Positions 50,641-61,189 of a stretch of 64,000 nucleotides of DNA are shown in pieces. The stretch spans positions 46,818,328 to 46,882,327 of the forward strand of contig JBOZIK010000001.1 of assembly GCA_051453625.1 (NCBI GenBank), read 5' to 3'. This stretch comes from Welwitschia mirabilis. Taxonomy: Eukaryota; Gnetophyta; Gnetopsida; Welwitschiales. The translations under genes were made by a program, and so were the position numbers. The notes beneath the pieces were generated by a model. The model saw only the letters and a list, made by a program, of their open reading frames with translations, searched no databases and was not told the DNA's origin. Every line of letters begins with the position of its first letter. Positions within the stretch are counted from its first letter, which is position 1.

Positions 50641-53524
50641 ATGGAACTTACTGATACATGGATAGTATATGTTCTCAGCACATGACAGGTAACAAGTTAA
50701 GATTCCAACATTTGGATGACTTTGATGAAGGAGAAGTAACTTTTGAATCAACAGAAAAGCAAAAATTGAAGGCATTTAAAGCATCAATAAAGATAACATG
50801 TCTAAAATTAATAAAGTTTTATATGTAAATGACCTAAAACATAATTTGCTAAGTATTAGTCATATTTATGGTAAAGGTTATAAAGTTATTTTTAATAGTA
50901 CAAAATGTGAAGTTAGACACAGTAAAACAAATGACATTCTTATTAAAGAAAATAGAATAAACAATGTTTATAGCATTGATTAATATTTGTCTACTTATTA
51001 TTTTTTTCATGTAAATCAAGAAGAATTGTGATACCAACGTTTAGGACATGTAAACTATAATCATCTTAAAACCATATTAAAAAGTACATTGTGGAAGGAA
51101 TCCCTATGATTAATATTAATAAACATGGATTGTGCAATGCTTGTCAAAAAGGAAAACAAGTTGGGATCTCTCATAAAAGTAAAAACTTAGTCTCCTTAAC
51201 AAGGCCACTTGAACTCATTCACATGGACTTAGTGGGTCATGCTCAAACTAGAAGTATAAAAGGAAAATGATATTTTTTAATTATGATGGATGACTTCTCT
51301 AAATTTACTAGATTGCTTTCCTAGAAAATAAAGTTGAAGCCTTTAAAAGTTGTATTGAAATTTGTAACAAAATCCAAAATGAGAAGGGATACACCATTAA
51401 AAGGATTAGAAACGATCATGGAGGAGAATTCGAAAATCAACCTTTTTAAGAAATATTGTATGGACAATGATATAGAACATCATTTTTTAGCCCCAAAGAC
51501 TTTGTAACAAAATGGAATTTTAGAAAGGGAAAATCGAGTGCTCCTAGAGATGGTAAGAACAATGCTAAATGATAAGGAAGTACCGAAAATGTTTTGGACT
51601 GAAGCAGTGAGTACTACATGCTATATTATCAATAGAGTCTATCTAAGACTGGGTATAGAGAAAGCCCCCTATGAACTTTAAAAAGGAAGAAAACTAAATG
51701 TATCATATTTTAAGGTCTTTAAAAGTAAATGTTTTATTTTAAAAGATAGAAAACATCTAAGTAAATTTAAATAAAAAGATGATGAGGTAATTTTCTTATG
51801 ATACTCAACTAGAAGTAGAGCCTAGTAAGTTTTGAAAAATGAAGTTTAATAGTGGAAGAACTCATAAATGTTCAAATAGATGACTTCATTACTAGACTTC
51901 TTCCTTCAAGTTGTGAAGAAAATCTTACTTCAAGTATCTCCACAGTAAAAGAAGTAGCAATTGAAAAAGAAGAAGATCCATCTCCAAAAGTTACCTCTAA
52001 AAAGTTTAAAGAGCTAAAATATCACCCACTTGAGTTTATTATTGGAGATGTAAGTTAAAAAAAATTCATAATAGAAAATCTCTCAAAAATTTTCGTGCTC
52101 ACATTTGTTATATTTCTTCAATTGAAATCAAAAAGTTTGAAGAGATCCAATCTCTTGAAGAATGGATGATGCCTATACAAGAAGAATTTCAATAATTTAA
52201 AAGAAATGATGTTTGCAAACTTGTAAAAAGATCAAAACATCAAAATATAATTAGAACAAAATGGATCTTTAAGAATAAGTATGATGAACACAATAATGTA
52301 ATTAAAAACAAAGAAACATTAGTATCTCAAGAATACAACTAGGTCAAAAGAACAGATGTAGGAGACAATTTGCTCCGATAGCCAGATTGGATAGTATTAG
52401 AATGTTTTTCTCTTATGTAGTCTTCAAGAAAATTAAATTTTTTTAGATGGATGTGAAAAGTGCCTTTGTAAATGAAACTCTTAATGAAGAAGTTTATGTG
52501 GAACAACCACAAGGTTTCATAGATCCACAAAAATCAAACCATATCTATAGATTCAAAAAGGCTTTATATGGTTTAAAATAAGTTCCAAGGGCTTAGTATG
52601 AAAAAATGGCAATTTTTCTTAAAGAAAATGGTTATTTCCATGGAGCTATGGATAAAACTTTGTTTGTAATACTTTATCCTCGTTCGAATCTATGTTGATG
52701 ACATAATTTTTGAAGCCTCAAAAAAGGATCTATCAAAAGATATTGCTAGCATTATGATCATACAATTTAAAATGAGTATGCTTAATGCAATTTGCATGTT
52801 TCTTGATCTCTAAATTAAACAAAAAACATAAGATTTTCATCTCTCAATCTAAACTCTTAAGGGAGTTGATCAATTTATGCCAACTTCATGTAAGATTAGT
52901 CTTGATGATCATGGAAAATCTATAAACTCAAAACTTTATAGGAGTATGATAGGAAGTCTATTGTATTTAACCATGAGTAAACCTAACATAATATTCAATG
53001 TTGCTGTATGTGCAAGATATCAAACTTGCACCTTTAAGTTATTAAAAGAATCATAAGGTATATAAAATAAATGAGTGACTATGGGCTATGATATTCTATC
53101 GAAACTTCCTTTAATCTTGCAAGTTTTAGTAATGCAAACTAGACTAGTTATAAAGATGATTGAAAAATCACTAGTGGAAATCATTTTCTTTTAGAATCAT
53201 GCTTAGTAGAATGGACAAATAAGAAGCAAAATTCTATCTCCCTTCTATAGTAGAAGCAAAATATATAGTGATAGGGAGTTGCTATATCCATCGTCTATAG
53301 ATGAAGGAAATGCTTAAAGATTTTGGAGTAAATTTTGAATATATTCCAATATTTTATAATAATACTAGTATAATTAATATTTTAAAAAAACCTATTCAAC
53401 ATTTTGAAACTAAACATATTGAATTTAAAAATAATTTTTTGAGAGATCAAGTAGAAAAAAGTAACATTTCTATGAACTTTGTAATCACTAATAAAGAACT
53501 AGCTGATATTTTCAAAAACCCTTG
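50641..53524 (+). pseudogene. Pol of copia element 3 (PR-INT-RT-RNase H), broken
   Basis: In order: protease YMDSICSQHMTGNKLRF near 50655 (active-site DSG reads DSI); VNDLKHNLLSISHIYGKG (50828-50880); integrase zinc region with RLGHVNYNHLKT and CNACQKGKQ (51040-51155); integrase core with HMDLVGHAQ (51221), MMDDFSKFT and RNDHGGEFE (51408); RT with APIARLDSIRMF (about 52375), [20 protein letters not shown] (52447), ALYGLK, and an intact YVDD catalytic motif near 52692; an RNase H region poorly preserved around 53060-53520, ending near LADIFKNP. Stops replace Trp and Gln codons repeatedly. It would have processed, reverse transcribed and integrated the element. Confidence 0.9.
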
Positions 53525-53974
53525 AACTTTAAAAACTTTTTAAGAATTTGTCATAAATTAAGGATTGTTTCTTTGTTCTCTGACTAAAAGCAAGGTGGGT
53601 TCGACCAGATCTTACATTTGGTAAACTAGATCTAGAGAAGTCAGGTCAACTAAATTTTATCTAGTTACTTGAACTTTCTTAGAAAAACTTAAACCTAATC
53701 AGGTCGACCAGACTGGAGTCCTGATAAATTAGACTTGAAAATGTTTTAACCTGCATCTTGATAAGTCAACTTAATTATAATATAATTTATTATATCTGTA
53801 TGATTATAGTGCATAAGAAAGGTAGTTGTCCTAATTTTTTTCCCCCTTAAATTCAACTTAGTTTACCACCTTTACAAAATCTTATGAATCTCTACCTTCC
53901 TTATTTCCACTTGTCTACCTGTCTCTCTTAGATCTAGCTATATTCTTTCTTTTTCTCTATCTTTAACAAGTACC
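53525..53974 (+). promoter_or_regulatory. Pol-env spacer of element 3 with GTCGAC-type motifs
   Basis: 450 bp between RNase H and the env-like ATG. It contains GTTCGACCAGATC (53599), GGTCAACTAAA (53644), GGTCGACCAGACTGG (53702) and AAGTCAACTT (53763): the LTR motif of this family recurring outside the LTR. A pyrimidine-rich stretch (TTCTTTCTTTTTCTCTATC, 53943-53961) precedes the ATG. A second promoter is an inference. Confidence 0.5.
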
Positions 53975-55183
53975 ATGTATTATCAAATGATAGAGGATCC
54001 CTTTAGAAAATCTTATCAAAAGAAGCATGCAAGCAAAGATCTAGGATATTTCTAATCAGAAATGTCAAATGAAGCCCTGGACAAGTTTACTGAAAAGTTT
54101 GAAAAGAAGCCTATTTGTCAAGATAGGCTAGTAGCTTTAGGAAAGCTCAGAGAACTTAGAGATGTGATAAGACTTCTCAATGATTTAGAACTTTCTCATT
54201 TCCTTAAGATTTCTAGATTAGCTTACCCTTTTCTTACCTGCATGTTTTACTGTAATGCTTCTTTCAAAGTGGATTCCTCTACCCTTTTAACTCTTGTTTT
54301 GAGAAGAAGAATTTCAGTAATCGTAGATCTGATAGTCTTCCTCATGAAACTTCTTAGAGGATATTATGAGGAGTTTTGGCCCTTATGTGATTATATGGAG
54401 GACAAAATGAAAGTCATTAAGGAACTCTATGGGAAACTCATTCAGTGGAAACCCACCCTTTCCACCTTCCATCTTACTTCAAAATATTGTATTATTTATT
54501 TAGTTTCCATTTATAATTTTTACCTTTTATTGGTCACCGTGATGAAATTTGTACTTGGTAGGAACTCATCACTCTATTGATGCTCCTACCATTATTCTTA
54601 AGAAATGGCATCTAAATTAGAATATCATAAAACTAGAGCTCTTTCTTACTCCATCCTAATTACTAACTTCTATTATTATTTTAGGGTCCAAATGCATCTA
54701 AACTTGAAATCTTAACTCCTATGTCTTTCATTAGGCATGCTACTTTATCTTGCATGCACATTTTATTTAGATCCAAGAAATCCTCAAAGTCTTCTTCTCC
54801 AAAGCAGGCCTCCCCTGTAGAGACTCTATTGTACCTTAAAAGGCTAGATTCTTGAATTTGGCACATAAAAGAGGTACTCATTGTAGTAAGGTATGAGATT
54901 GCAAATACTTTTGAGGAAGCCATAGCTCTACACNNNNNNNNNNNNNNNNNNNNNNNNNNNNNNNNNNNNNNNNNNNNNNNNNNNNNNNNNNNNNNNNNNN
55001 NNNNNNNNNNNNNNNNNNNNNNNNNNNNNNNNNCATTGTAGTAAGGTATGAGATTGCAAATACTTTTGAGGAAGCCATAGCTCAACACAAAAAGCAGAAG
55101 AAGAAGAAGAAAAAGAAGAAGAAGGAGATGACCTAGATTCTGAAGAAGAATCTAAGGAGAAGAAAGAAGAAGAATCAGACTAA
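53975..55183 (+). pseudogene. Env-like ORF of copia element 3, broken
   Basis: The ATG at 53975 (ACCATGTATTATC) is in frame with a second ATG at 54062, separated by one stop. The open part (54062-54580) starts MSNEALDKFTEKFEKKPICQ and contains LGKLRELRDVIRLLNDLELS; after frame changes the text includes GPNASKLEILTPMSF and ends with a long Glu/Lys/Asp tail and stop at 55181-55183. Both the start and the EEESD ending match element 2. The PNAS...L.PMSF block recalls the Transposase_32-like domain of plant elements. No function is known. A 100-N gap at 54934-55033 sits between two copies of the same 55 bases and probably duplicates them falsely. Confidence 0.65.
54934..55033. other. 100-N assembly gap flanked by identical contig ends
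   Basis: Bases 54879-54933 and 55034-55088 are the same 55-base sequence with one mismatch. Exactly 100 N is a conventional placeholder for unknown size. The two contigs probably overlap and should have been joined. Confidence 0.85.
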
Positions 55184-55610
55184 TTTTATTATTTTCATTA
55201 TTGTTGTTATTCTTGTCTTTTTCTTGTTACTTTTATTTTTCTCTCCTTTGTTATTACTGCCAAAAGGAGAAGAAATAGAGTCTATAAAGTTTTTTATAGT
55301 CAATTGTTATTATCAGTTATTATCACATGTTAGTTATTATTATTAGTTGTTTTTACATCAGTATCTTTTATGTACTACATGAGACTAACTAATAAGAATG
55401 AATTCTATATTATTTATCTCATCTATTAATGAATATTATATTTTCCATGAACTATGATTTCAATTTTTTATGGATCTTTTTGGAAAGCCATTATGAATGC
55501 TTGATCTAGATAAACATGGTCAATAATATTTCATGAATCTAAATGGGTACTTTTTGAGGGGGAGTTTTCAAATTAACATTTTCAAATAAGTATCATTTGC
55601 CATTAATGTC

Positions 55611-55622
55611 AAAGGGAAAGAC
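55611..55622 (+). other. Polypurine tract of copia element 3
   Basis: AAAGGGAAAGAC abuts the 3' LTR start. A second G-rich run, TTTGAGGGGGAG, lies upstream at 55552-55563, possibly an additional polypurine tract. Confidence 0.7.
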
Positions 55623-56877
55623 TATTAAGTTATATTTTTATCAATGATGTTAAACTAACATTTTCTGGTATAGCAAAATATGTTGTATTTCTTACAGAAA
55701 ATATTAATCCTTATAGGTTAGAAGTAACCAACAATTCTTATAGCAAAATATGTTGTATTTTTTACAGAAAATATTAATCCTTGTAGATTAGAAGTAACTG
55801 ACATTTCTCACTAGCTACACTTGAACTTGACAAGTAACAGATCTCCTAAGGAAATGACCAGACCTGTATTAAAAAGTGTTAAATCTAGTTTATTAAGGGA
55901 TTAACCAGATTCCTGAGGGGTCAACTAGACCTATACAAAAAATTATCAAATATTTTCTTTGAGGGCTCAACCAGATGTTTTAAGAGACAGCCAGATCTAT
56001 GCTAAAAATGTTTCATTTATTTTTATAAGGGGTTGAATAGACAAGAATGTGATCGACTGGACCTAGACATATGTAGTTGATCAGATTCTAGATGAAATTG
56101 ATTAGACTAGGAGACATGAAGAACTTAGGTTGATTGGAAGAAGATGAAGTCAACTAACTTCAGTGAGACACTCAATGGGATCGACTAAATGTTTCAAGGG
56201 GTCAACTAGTTAGAGTGAAAACAAATTTTCTCAGTTTATTTTCTAGTCATTTCCTTCCTATTTTTATTTGTTGGAATATTAGATTCACTTATAAAACCCT
56301 AAAATCTATCTTCTATATAAACAATAGTCATCGAAATCATAGACACCTCTTTCCATGGTGGACCAAAATCGAAAAGGCATCTTTTTACATTTAGTTGTTT
56401 GGTCAATTGGATTACACTATAGGTACTTAGATTGGTGACATCATTTTTAGATAGTGTAGTATTATCTTTATTATACTAAAAATCTGATGAAACTTGTACA
56501 TTGTGACACACTATTAACACCAAAAAGCATTTCTTTAAAGATTGAGACTGAGCCTCCAAAAGTTTGATTGTAAAGGTTACAAGTTAACCTAAAAAATCAA
56601 AGTAAGTAACAAGGATTTAGGTCAACTTTAGATAGAAGCTGACTACTGAGAGTGAAGTAGGGGATTTTCCAAATTATTATAAATCATATATCTGATAATA
56701 TCCATTAGTATTTTCTAGTTTCAGTTATTTTTCTTTTACAGATATTATTCCTAGATAAATCATTTTGTTATTTTTTATGCATAGATATTTTTTTTAGTAT
56801 TTAATATTTTGTGAAGACATTCTTTCAATTTATTTTAAATCCTATTCATCCCCTCCTTTAGGGTTCTAGATCCAATA
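55623..56877 (+). repeat. 3' LTR of copia element 3
   Basis: 1,255 bp. It aligns with the 5' LTR but contains an extra short duplication near 55665-55800 in which TATAGCAAAATATGTTGTATTT.TTACAGAAAATATTAATCCTT occurs twice; the 5' LTR has it once. The first bases are TATTAAG where TGTTAAG is expected. The GGTCRACYAGA motif cluster recurs (about 55900-56215). Confidence 0.9.
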
Positions 56878-56990
56878 ATGTATACTTTGTTATAACCACT
56901 ATATTCATCATGAAAGCAATAGTAAGCATAACCTTAGATCCTATTAAGAAATTGATCAAGAAAGGGAAAGGGGTAATTGTATAAAATTAC
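56878..56990 (-). pseudogene. Ty3/gypsy (Athila-like) RT, upstream fragment
   Basis: On the minus strand this short piece reads TPFPFLDQFLNRI and then GYAYYCFHDEYSGYNKVYI, matching the FPLPFIDQMLxRLAGHAYYCFLDGYSGYNQI block of gypsy RTs. It joins directly to the RT text left of element 3 (47510), which shows that element 3 inserted here. The reading ends at a TTTTA-type simple repeat (56991-57016), and no further gypsy sequence was recognised beyond it. Confidence 0.85.
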
Positions 56991-57016
56991 TTTATTTTAT
57001 TTTATTTTATTTTTTT
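56991..57016. repeat. (TTTTA)n simple repeat
   Basis: About five units of TTTTA within 26 bases, at the edge of the gypsy RT fragment. Confidence 0.9.
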
Positions 57017-57689
57017 AAAATTACAAAAAATAAATATTTCATTTTTACAGAATATTTAGTATGTTCACCATAAATAAGAATTGTAATTATACATAAGCAA
57101 CCCATAATAATGGGCCTAGGGAGGCATGACAAACAAGTTTAGGATAAGCTTTAAATTATTTAAAAAATGGCTTACTTATTATGAAGTAGAGATGAATATA
57201 GCAAAAATCAATGATTAGTGTATATGTGTACTCTAGAAGTACCTCAAACTACAACATCATGGAAAAATAGCATTTTGAAGCTTTTACAAAAATGCATATT
57301 GAAGTGTGTAATTTCTAATCCTTAACATTAACAAAACGTCAACAGATAGCAATATAAGCATTATCCTCATTTAGTACAAAAACAATTGTGAGTAAAGAAA
57401 TCTATCTGCAAAAGTTTCTCTTCTAATACCAATGACCTTTTTTAGCTTGATACATAGGACATGTGTATATGACTATATTGCATTTTCCATGATATCATTT
57501 TTGACATACATCATAGCCTATCTAGAATTTCCCATTGTTCACATACACAGCATCACACATACCACAATATGATTGCTTATTCTACACAATAAATTACTAC
57601 TTTATCATAGCAACAACCATCTACCAATATATTCATGCTAAGTGATCCACTTAAGCAGGCCATTTTTCCAAGTGGGAGACAACGACAAC
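57017..57689. other. AT-rich DNA, no gene recognised
   Basis: No coding or repeat assignment could be supported between the gypsy RT fragment and the OPA3-like pseudogene. The expected upstream gypsy domains (protease, gag) were not found, so the element is probably truncated here. Confidence 0.4.
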
Positions 57690-58190
57690 AACAAGGCTGT
57701 GATAAGAATGACCCAGGATTGTGCCATAAAAAGCATGCTCAAAAGCCAGCCATTCCATGTCCCCTGGTAGGTTTCTCTAGCTCTTCAACCCTTTCAGTTA
57801 AGGGGATCAATTCTCAAGCCAATTCATCATCTCTTTATCTTATGTCTTCCAATTCTGATTTTTGACCCTCCTCCTTATGAGCCTCAGATCTAGAATTCCT
57901 TTGAACTTCAAATATAACTGCAACTCCGAAAAAATAAAAACTTTTGCAATAAGATTAGTTGCTGCTTGAATAGCTTTATCTTCATTTAAAGGACATATTG
58001 CTACAGCAGTAAAGTGACCATACAGACGTCTCTGCAAATTTGTGCTAAACTGATGGTTTACCTAAGCAATTCTTATGATAGTATTTTGGAAGTGAGGATG
58101 ATGAGCTGCCTATTTCTTAAGCCTAAAAATGATCGGCTTGCTGAAAGTCCGGAGGGCTAATGTTCCCAACTTTGCCAAAGGTAACATCAT
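57690..58190 (-). pseudogene. OPA3-like protein pseudogene
   Basis: The minus strand starting at the ATG pair 58190/58187 reads MMLPLAKLGTLALRTFSKPI, then AAHHPHFQNTIIRIA, VNHQFSTNLQRRLYGHFTAV, AICPLNEDKAIQAATNLIAK and VFIFS; after a frameshift it continues GVAVIFEVQRNSRSEAHKEE and a coiled-coil-like end (LTERVEELEKPTRGHGM). This is the OPA3 domain of plant homologues (the family signature around PLNEEKAVQAA...FIFxVGG). OPA3 is a mitochondrial membrane-associated protein of unclear biochemical role. Four in-frame stops, several at Gln positions (CAG/CAA to TAG/TAA), and the frameshift mark it dead. All blocks are contiguous without introns, which suggests a retrocopy but does not prove it. 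Confidence 0.85.
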
Positions 58191-60570
58191 CTTTCTTCAG
58201 TGAAATTGTTTTTTCCCCCTCATGGAATAAATGCGTCTGTCAATATTTTATGGTTTTCCATTTTTATATGAAAAGATCATTTCTTACCTCGTACCACAAG
58301 CTAGATTTGGGGTTCCAATCCATTTCGATAGCAGAGACTAGAAGCTTTTGCAGAGTGCTGAAATGCAATACTATCATCAACATTTCTAGCAAANNNNNNN
58401 NNNNNNNNNNNNNNNNNNNNNNNNNNNNNNNNNNNNNNNNNNNNNNNNNNNNNNNNNNNNNNNNNNNNNNNNNNNNNNNNNNNNNNNNNNNNNNNNNNNN
58501 NNNNNNNNNNNNNNNNNNNNNNNNNNNNNNNNNNNNNNNNNNNNNNNNNNNNNNNNNNNNNNNNNNNNNNNNNNNNNNNNNNNNNNNNNNNNNNNNNNNN
58601 NNNNNNNNNNNNNNNNNNNNNNNNNNNNNNNNNNNNNNNNNNNNNNNNNNNNNNNNNNNNNNNNNNNNNNNNNNNNNNNNNNNNNNNNNNNNNNNNNNNN
58701 NNNNNNNNNNNNNNNNNNNNNNNNNNNNNNNNNNNNNNNNNNNNNNNNNNNNNNNNNNNNNNNNNNNNNNNNNNNNNNNNNNNNNNNNNNNNNNNNNNNN
58801 NNNNNNNNNNNNNNNNNNNNNNNNNNNNNNNNNNNNNNNNNNNNNNNNNNNNNNNNNNNNNNNNNNNNNNNNNNNNNNNNNNNNNNNNNNNNNNNNNNNN
58901 NNNNNNNNNNNNNNNNNNNNNNNNNNNNNNNNNNNNNNNNNNNNNNNNNNNNNNNNNNNNNNNNNNNNNNNNNNNNNNNNNNNNNNNNNNNNNNNNNNNN
59001 NNNNNNNNNNNNNNNNNNNNNNNNNNNNNNNNNNNNNNNNNNNNNNNNNNNNNNNNNNNNNNNNNNNNNNNNNNNNNNNNNNNNNNNNNNNNNNNNNNNN
59101 NNNNNNNNNNNNNNNNNNNNNNNNNNNNNNNNNNNNNNNNNNNNNNNNNNNNNNNNNNNNNNNNNNNNNNNNNNNNNNNNNNNNNNNNNNNNNNNNNNNN
59201 NNNNNNNNNNNNNNNNNNNNNNNNNNNNNNNNNNNNNNNNNNNNNNNNNNNNNNNNNNNNNNNNNNNNNNNNNNNNNNNNNNNNNNNNNNNNNNNNNNNN
59301 NNNNNNNNNNNNNNNNNNNNNNNNNNNNNNNNNNNNNNNNNNNNNNNNNNNNNNNNNNNNNNNATCTGGCCTAGTCTACCATTAATCTATCCATCATTAC
59401 AGCCTTACCACCCCTTTTGTTTTTTATTTTGTCATTCCCTATTCACTGCAAAGTTATTTTAGTTCATGTTCGTTTCGGTTCAATCAAATACACTTTTTTT
59501 CACTTCACCTAGTACCCCCTTCCTATCTCTCACAACCACCATGATGCTTTTACCATTTTCATTCTATACAAATCCTTTCCATGCTACATATTTACCATCT
59601 GTTTGAGTCATGTCCCATCCTTTCGATCTTTGGTTATCCATCTATCCCACAAATCTTTGACATGGAGCACACCTTTTCACTCTTCAGTTGATTCAGCACT
59701 CGTTAATATCCAGACCCCTTTTGTCATACTCTTTTCCTTCATCATCAATCTCACTTCTTTTGTCTTCCAGTTCATTACCTCTCATCTCACATACAATCAT
59801 TTCATTTCATTTCTAGTTTACCTAACCATGCATTTCTCTCTTTCATTTTCGTTATTACCTCATTTATGACCTTCCATCCAATCATGCATTTTTCTCTGTT
59901 ATTTTCATTATTACTTTCACATTTCATCGCTGTCTAAATCATACTCTGATCATTTGTTCCACTGACATGTTTGAATTTCCTTCAAGTTGCATTTTCATTA
60001 TTTACCCAAGTTACCTTTTCATTACTTTGGATCTTTACTCTTATAGCAAAATGGCTTGCATAAGTAAAAATCACAATTACAACACACATTCACTCCCTTT
60101 ATGTTTTTGACGTCAACCTCATACTCCACTTCACATCAAAAAGGGGGAAAACTGTATATCAATATTTAGTCCTTCAACCAATGTCTCTTATTGCTAAAAA
60201 GACATTGGAGTTATCCTATTCAGTGAAATGGATTAAAACCAATATTTCATTTGCAAGAGGATATAGCAAACATGAAATTAGCAGTTATTTGATTCATTTG
60301 AACCTCTGGAAATTAATAATTTTGAAACCTTCTAATCCATTCCTTGTATTTAGTATTTATTAAAATATCTGCAATGTGTAATTAGCATGATTGTAAATCT
60401 TTCAATCAGTAAACATAATTTTCTATTACACTTCTTATTCTTACAAATATTAGTGTGTTCCCATTAACAAACTTTTTTACCAAGTAAGCGTCAAAAGTTA
60501 TGAAGGTTCTACATGGATACCTCCCTTGGCATCCATTACAATTCATAACCTTCTACTCTATACAACCAAT
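58191..60570. other. Unassigned DNA around a 970-N gap
   Basis: A 970-base N run (58394-59363) hides most of this interval. From 59364 to about 60060 the plus strand is strongly pyrimidine-rich and poor in G, with an 88-codon open frame (59603-59869) of Ser/Phe/His-rich composition that I take as a by-product of the skew. A short imperfect duplication around CATGCATTT(C/T)TCTCT lies near 59828 and 59883. No gene was recognised. Confidence 0.4.
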
Positions 60571-61166
60571 GAAAATTGGTAGGTGCTGAATAATTCACGT
60601 GGCCATTATTTGAAGATTTCAAAGAAAATGTCTGAATCGCAAAACACGATCATAGTGACTATTAATGGAATTCCCTAGTTTATTGATATCTTTACTTATT
60701 ATGTTGATAGGGCAAAAAGTAATTGCATCCGTAAAGAGCTGCAACTCAATTCAAAGGTAATGCAAATAAAGAAAGGTGCGTAGCATTCAGGGACATTTTA
60801 GCAGATATCAATAAAGCCTCACAATAAGTTTCTGGTCCATATGAGCATCTGAGAGGGTCCTCAGATGATGTTGGAGCTGGTTTCTTACCAAGATCTGCAG
60901 GGGAAGTATCATATGTCTTTGATTCAGAGCATGACAAGTCATTGAATATGACATATGAAAATATGGCAGGAGAGAATTCTACTTCAAGAATCAATTGTGC
61001 TAATAAGAAGAAGTTTTTCTTAGAGCTTAGCTTTAACACCTGAGGATAATATGTAAAGATTTTAGAGGTGATAGGTACAGATAGATCAACAATTATTATT
61101 CCTGTATCTGCATTGGATCAATTTCATGATGTGCTTGATTAGTTCATTGATATTGCCAATGGCAGA
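60571..61166 (+). pseudogene. Transcription factor PUR-alpha pseudogene
   Basis: The plus strand contains RGHYLKISKKM, then SQNTIIVTINGIP, FIDIFTYYVD and RKELQLNSK (PUR repeat I), then AFRDILADINKASQ, SSDDVGAGFLPRSAGEVSYV, KKKFFLEL and EVIGTDRSTIIIPVSALDQF, ending FIDIANGR (PUR repeat III). Plant PUR-alpha proteins bind single-stranded purine-rich DNA or RNA and have three such repeats. Repeat II, expected between RKELQLNSK (about 60755) and AFRDIL (about 60780), is missing except for about 25 bases. Stops occur at several places, including a TAG where the family has Trp in the first repeat. The other blocks are contiguous without introns, so a retrocopy with an internal deletion is likely. 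Confidence 0.85.
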
Positions 61167-61189
61167 AACAGAAGCGAGAATTCAGAGGA

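Larger units (their letters stand above)
47511..56877 (+). mobile_element. Ty1/copia element 3, Sirevirus-like, complete layout, decayed
   Basis: A 9.4 kb plus-strand element: 5' LTR 47511-48699, PBS, gag, protease, integrase, RT, RNase H, spacer, env-like ORF, polypurine tract and 3' LTR 55623-56877, with a near-perfect 5-bp target duplication. It is nested in the RT of an Athila-like gypsy element: the gypsy reading frame continues on the far side at 56878. It is the longer relative of element 2. Two N gaps (50383-50474 and 54934-55033) interrupt it. Numerous stops make it inactive. Confidence 0.92.

Noticed and set aside
58160-59374. 404-codon open frame on the plus strand
   Set aside because: Most of it is N, and the readable part is antisense to the OPA3-like pseudogene.
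59603-59869. 88-codon ORF in pyrimidine-rich DNA
   Set aside because: Composition-driven; Ser, Phe and His excess with no domain.
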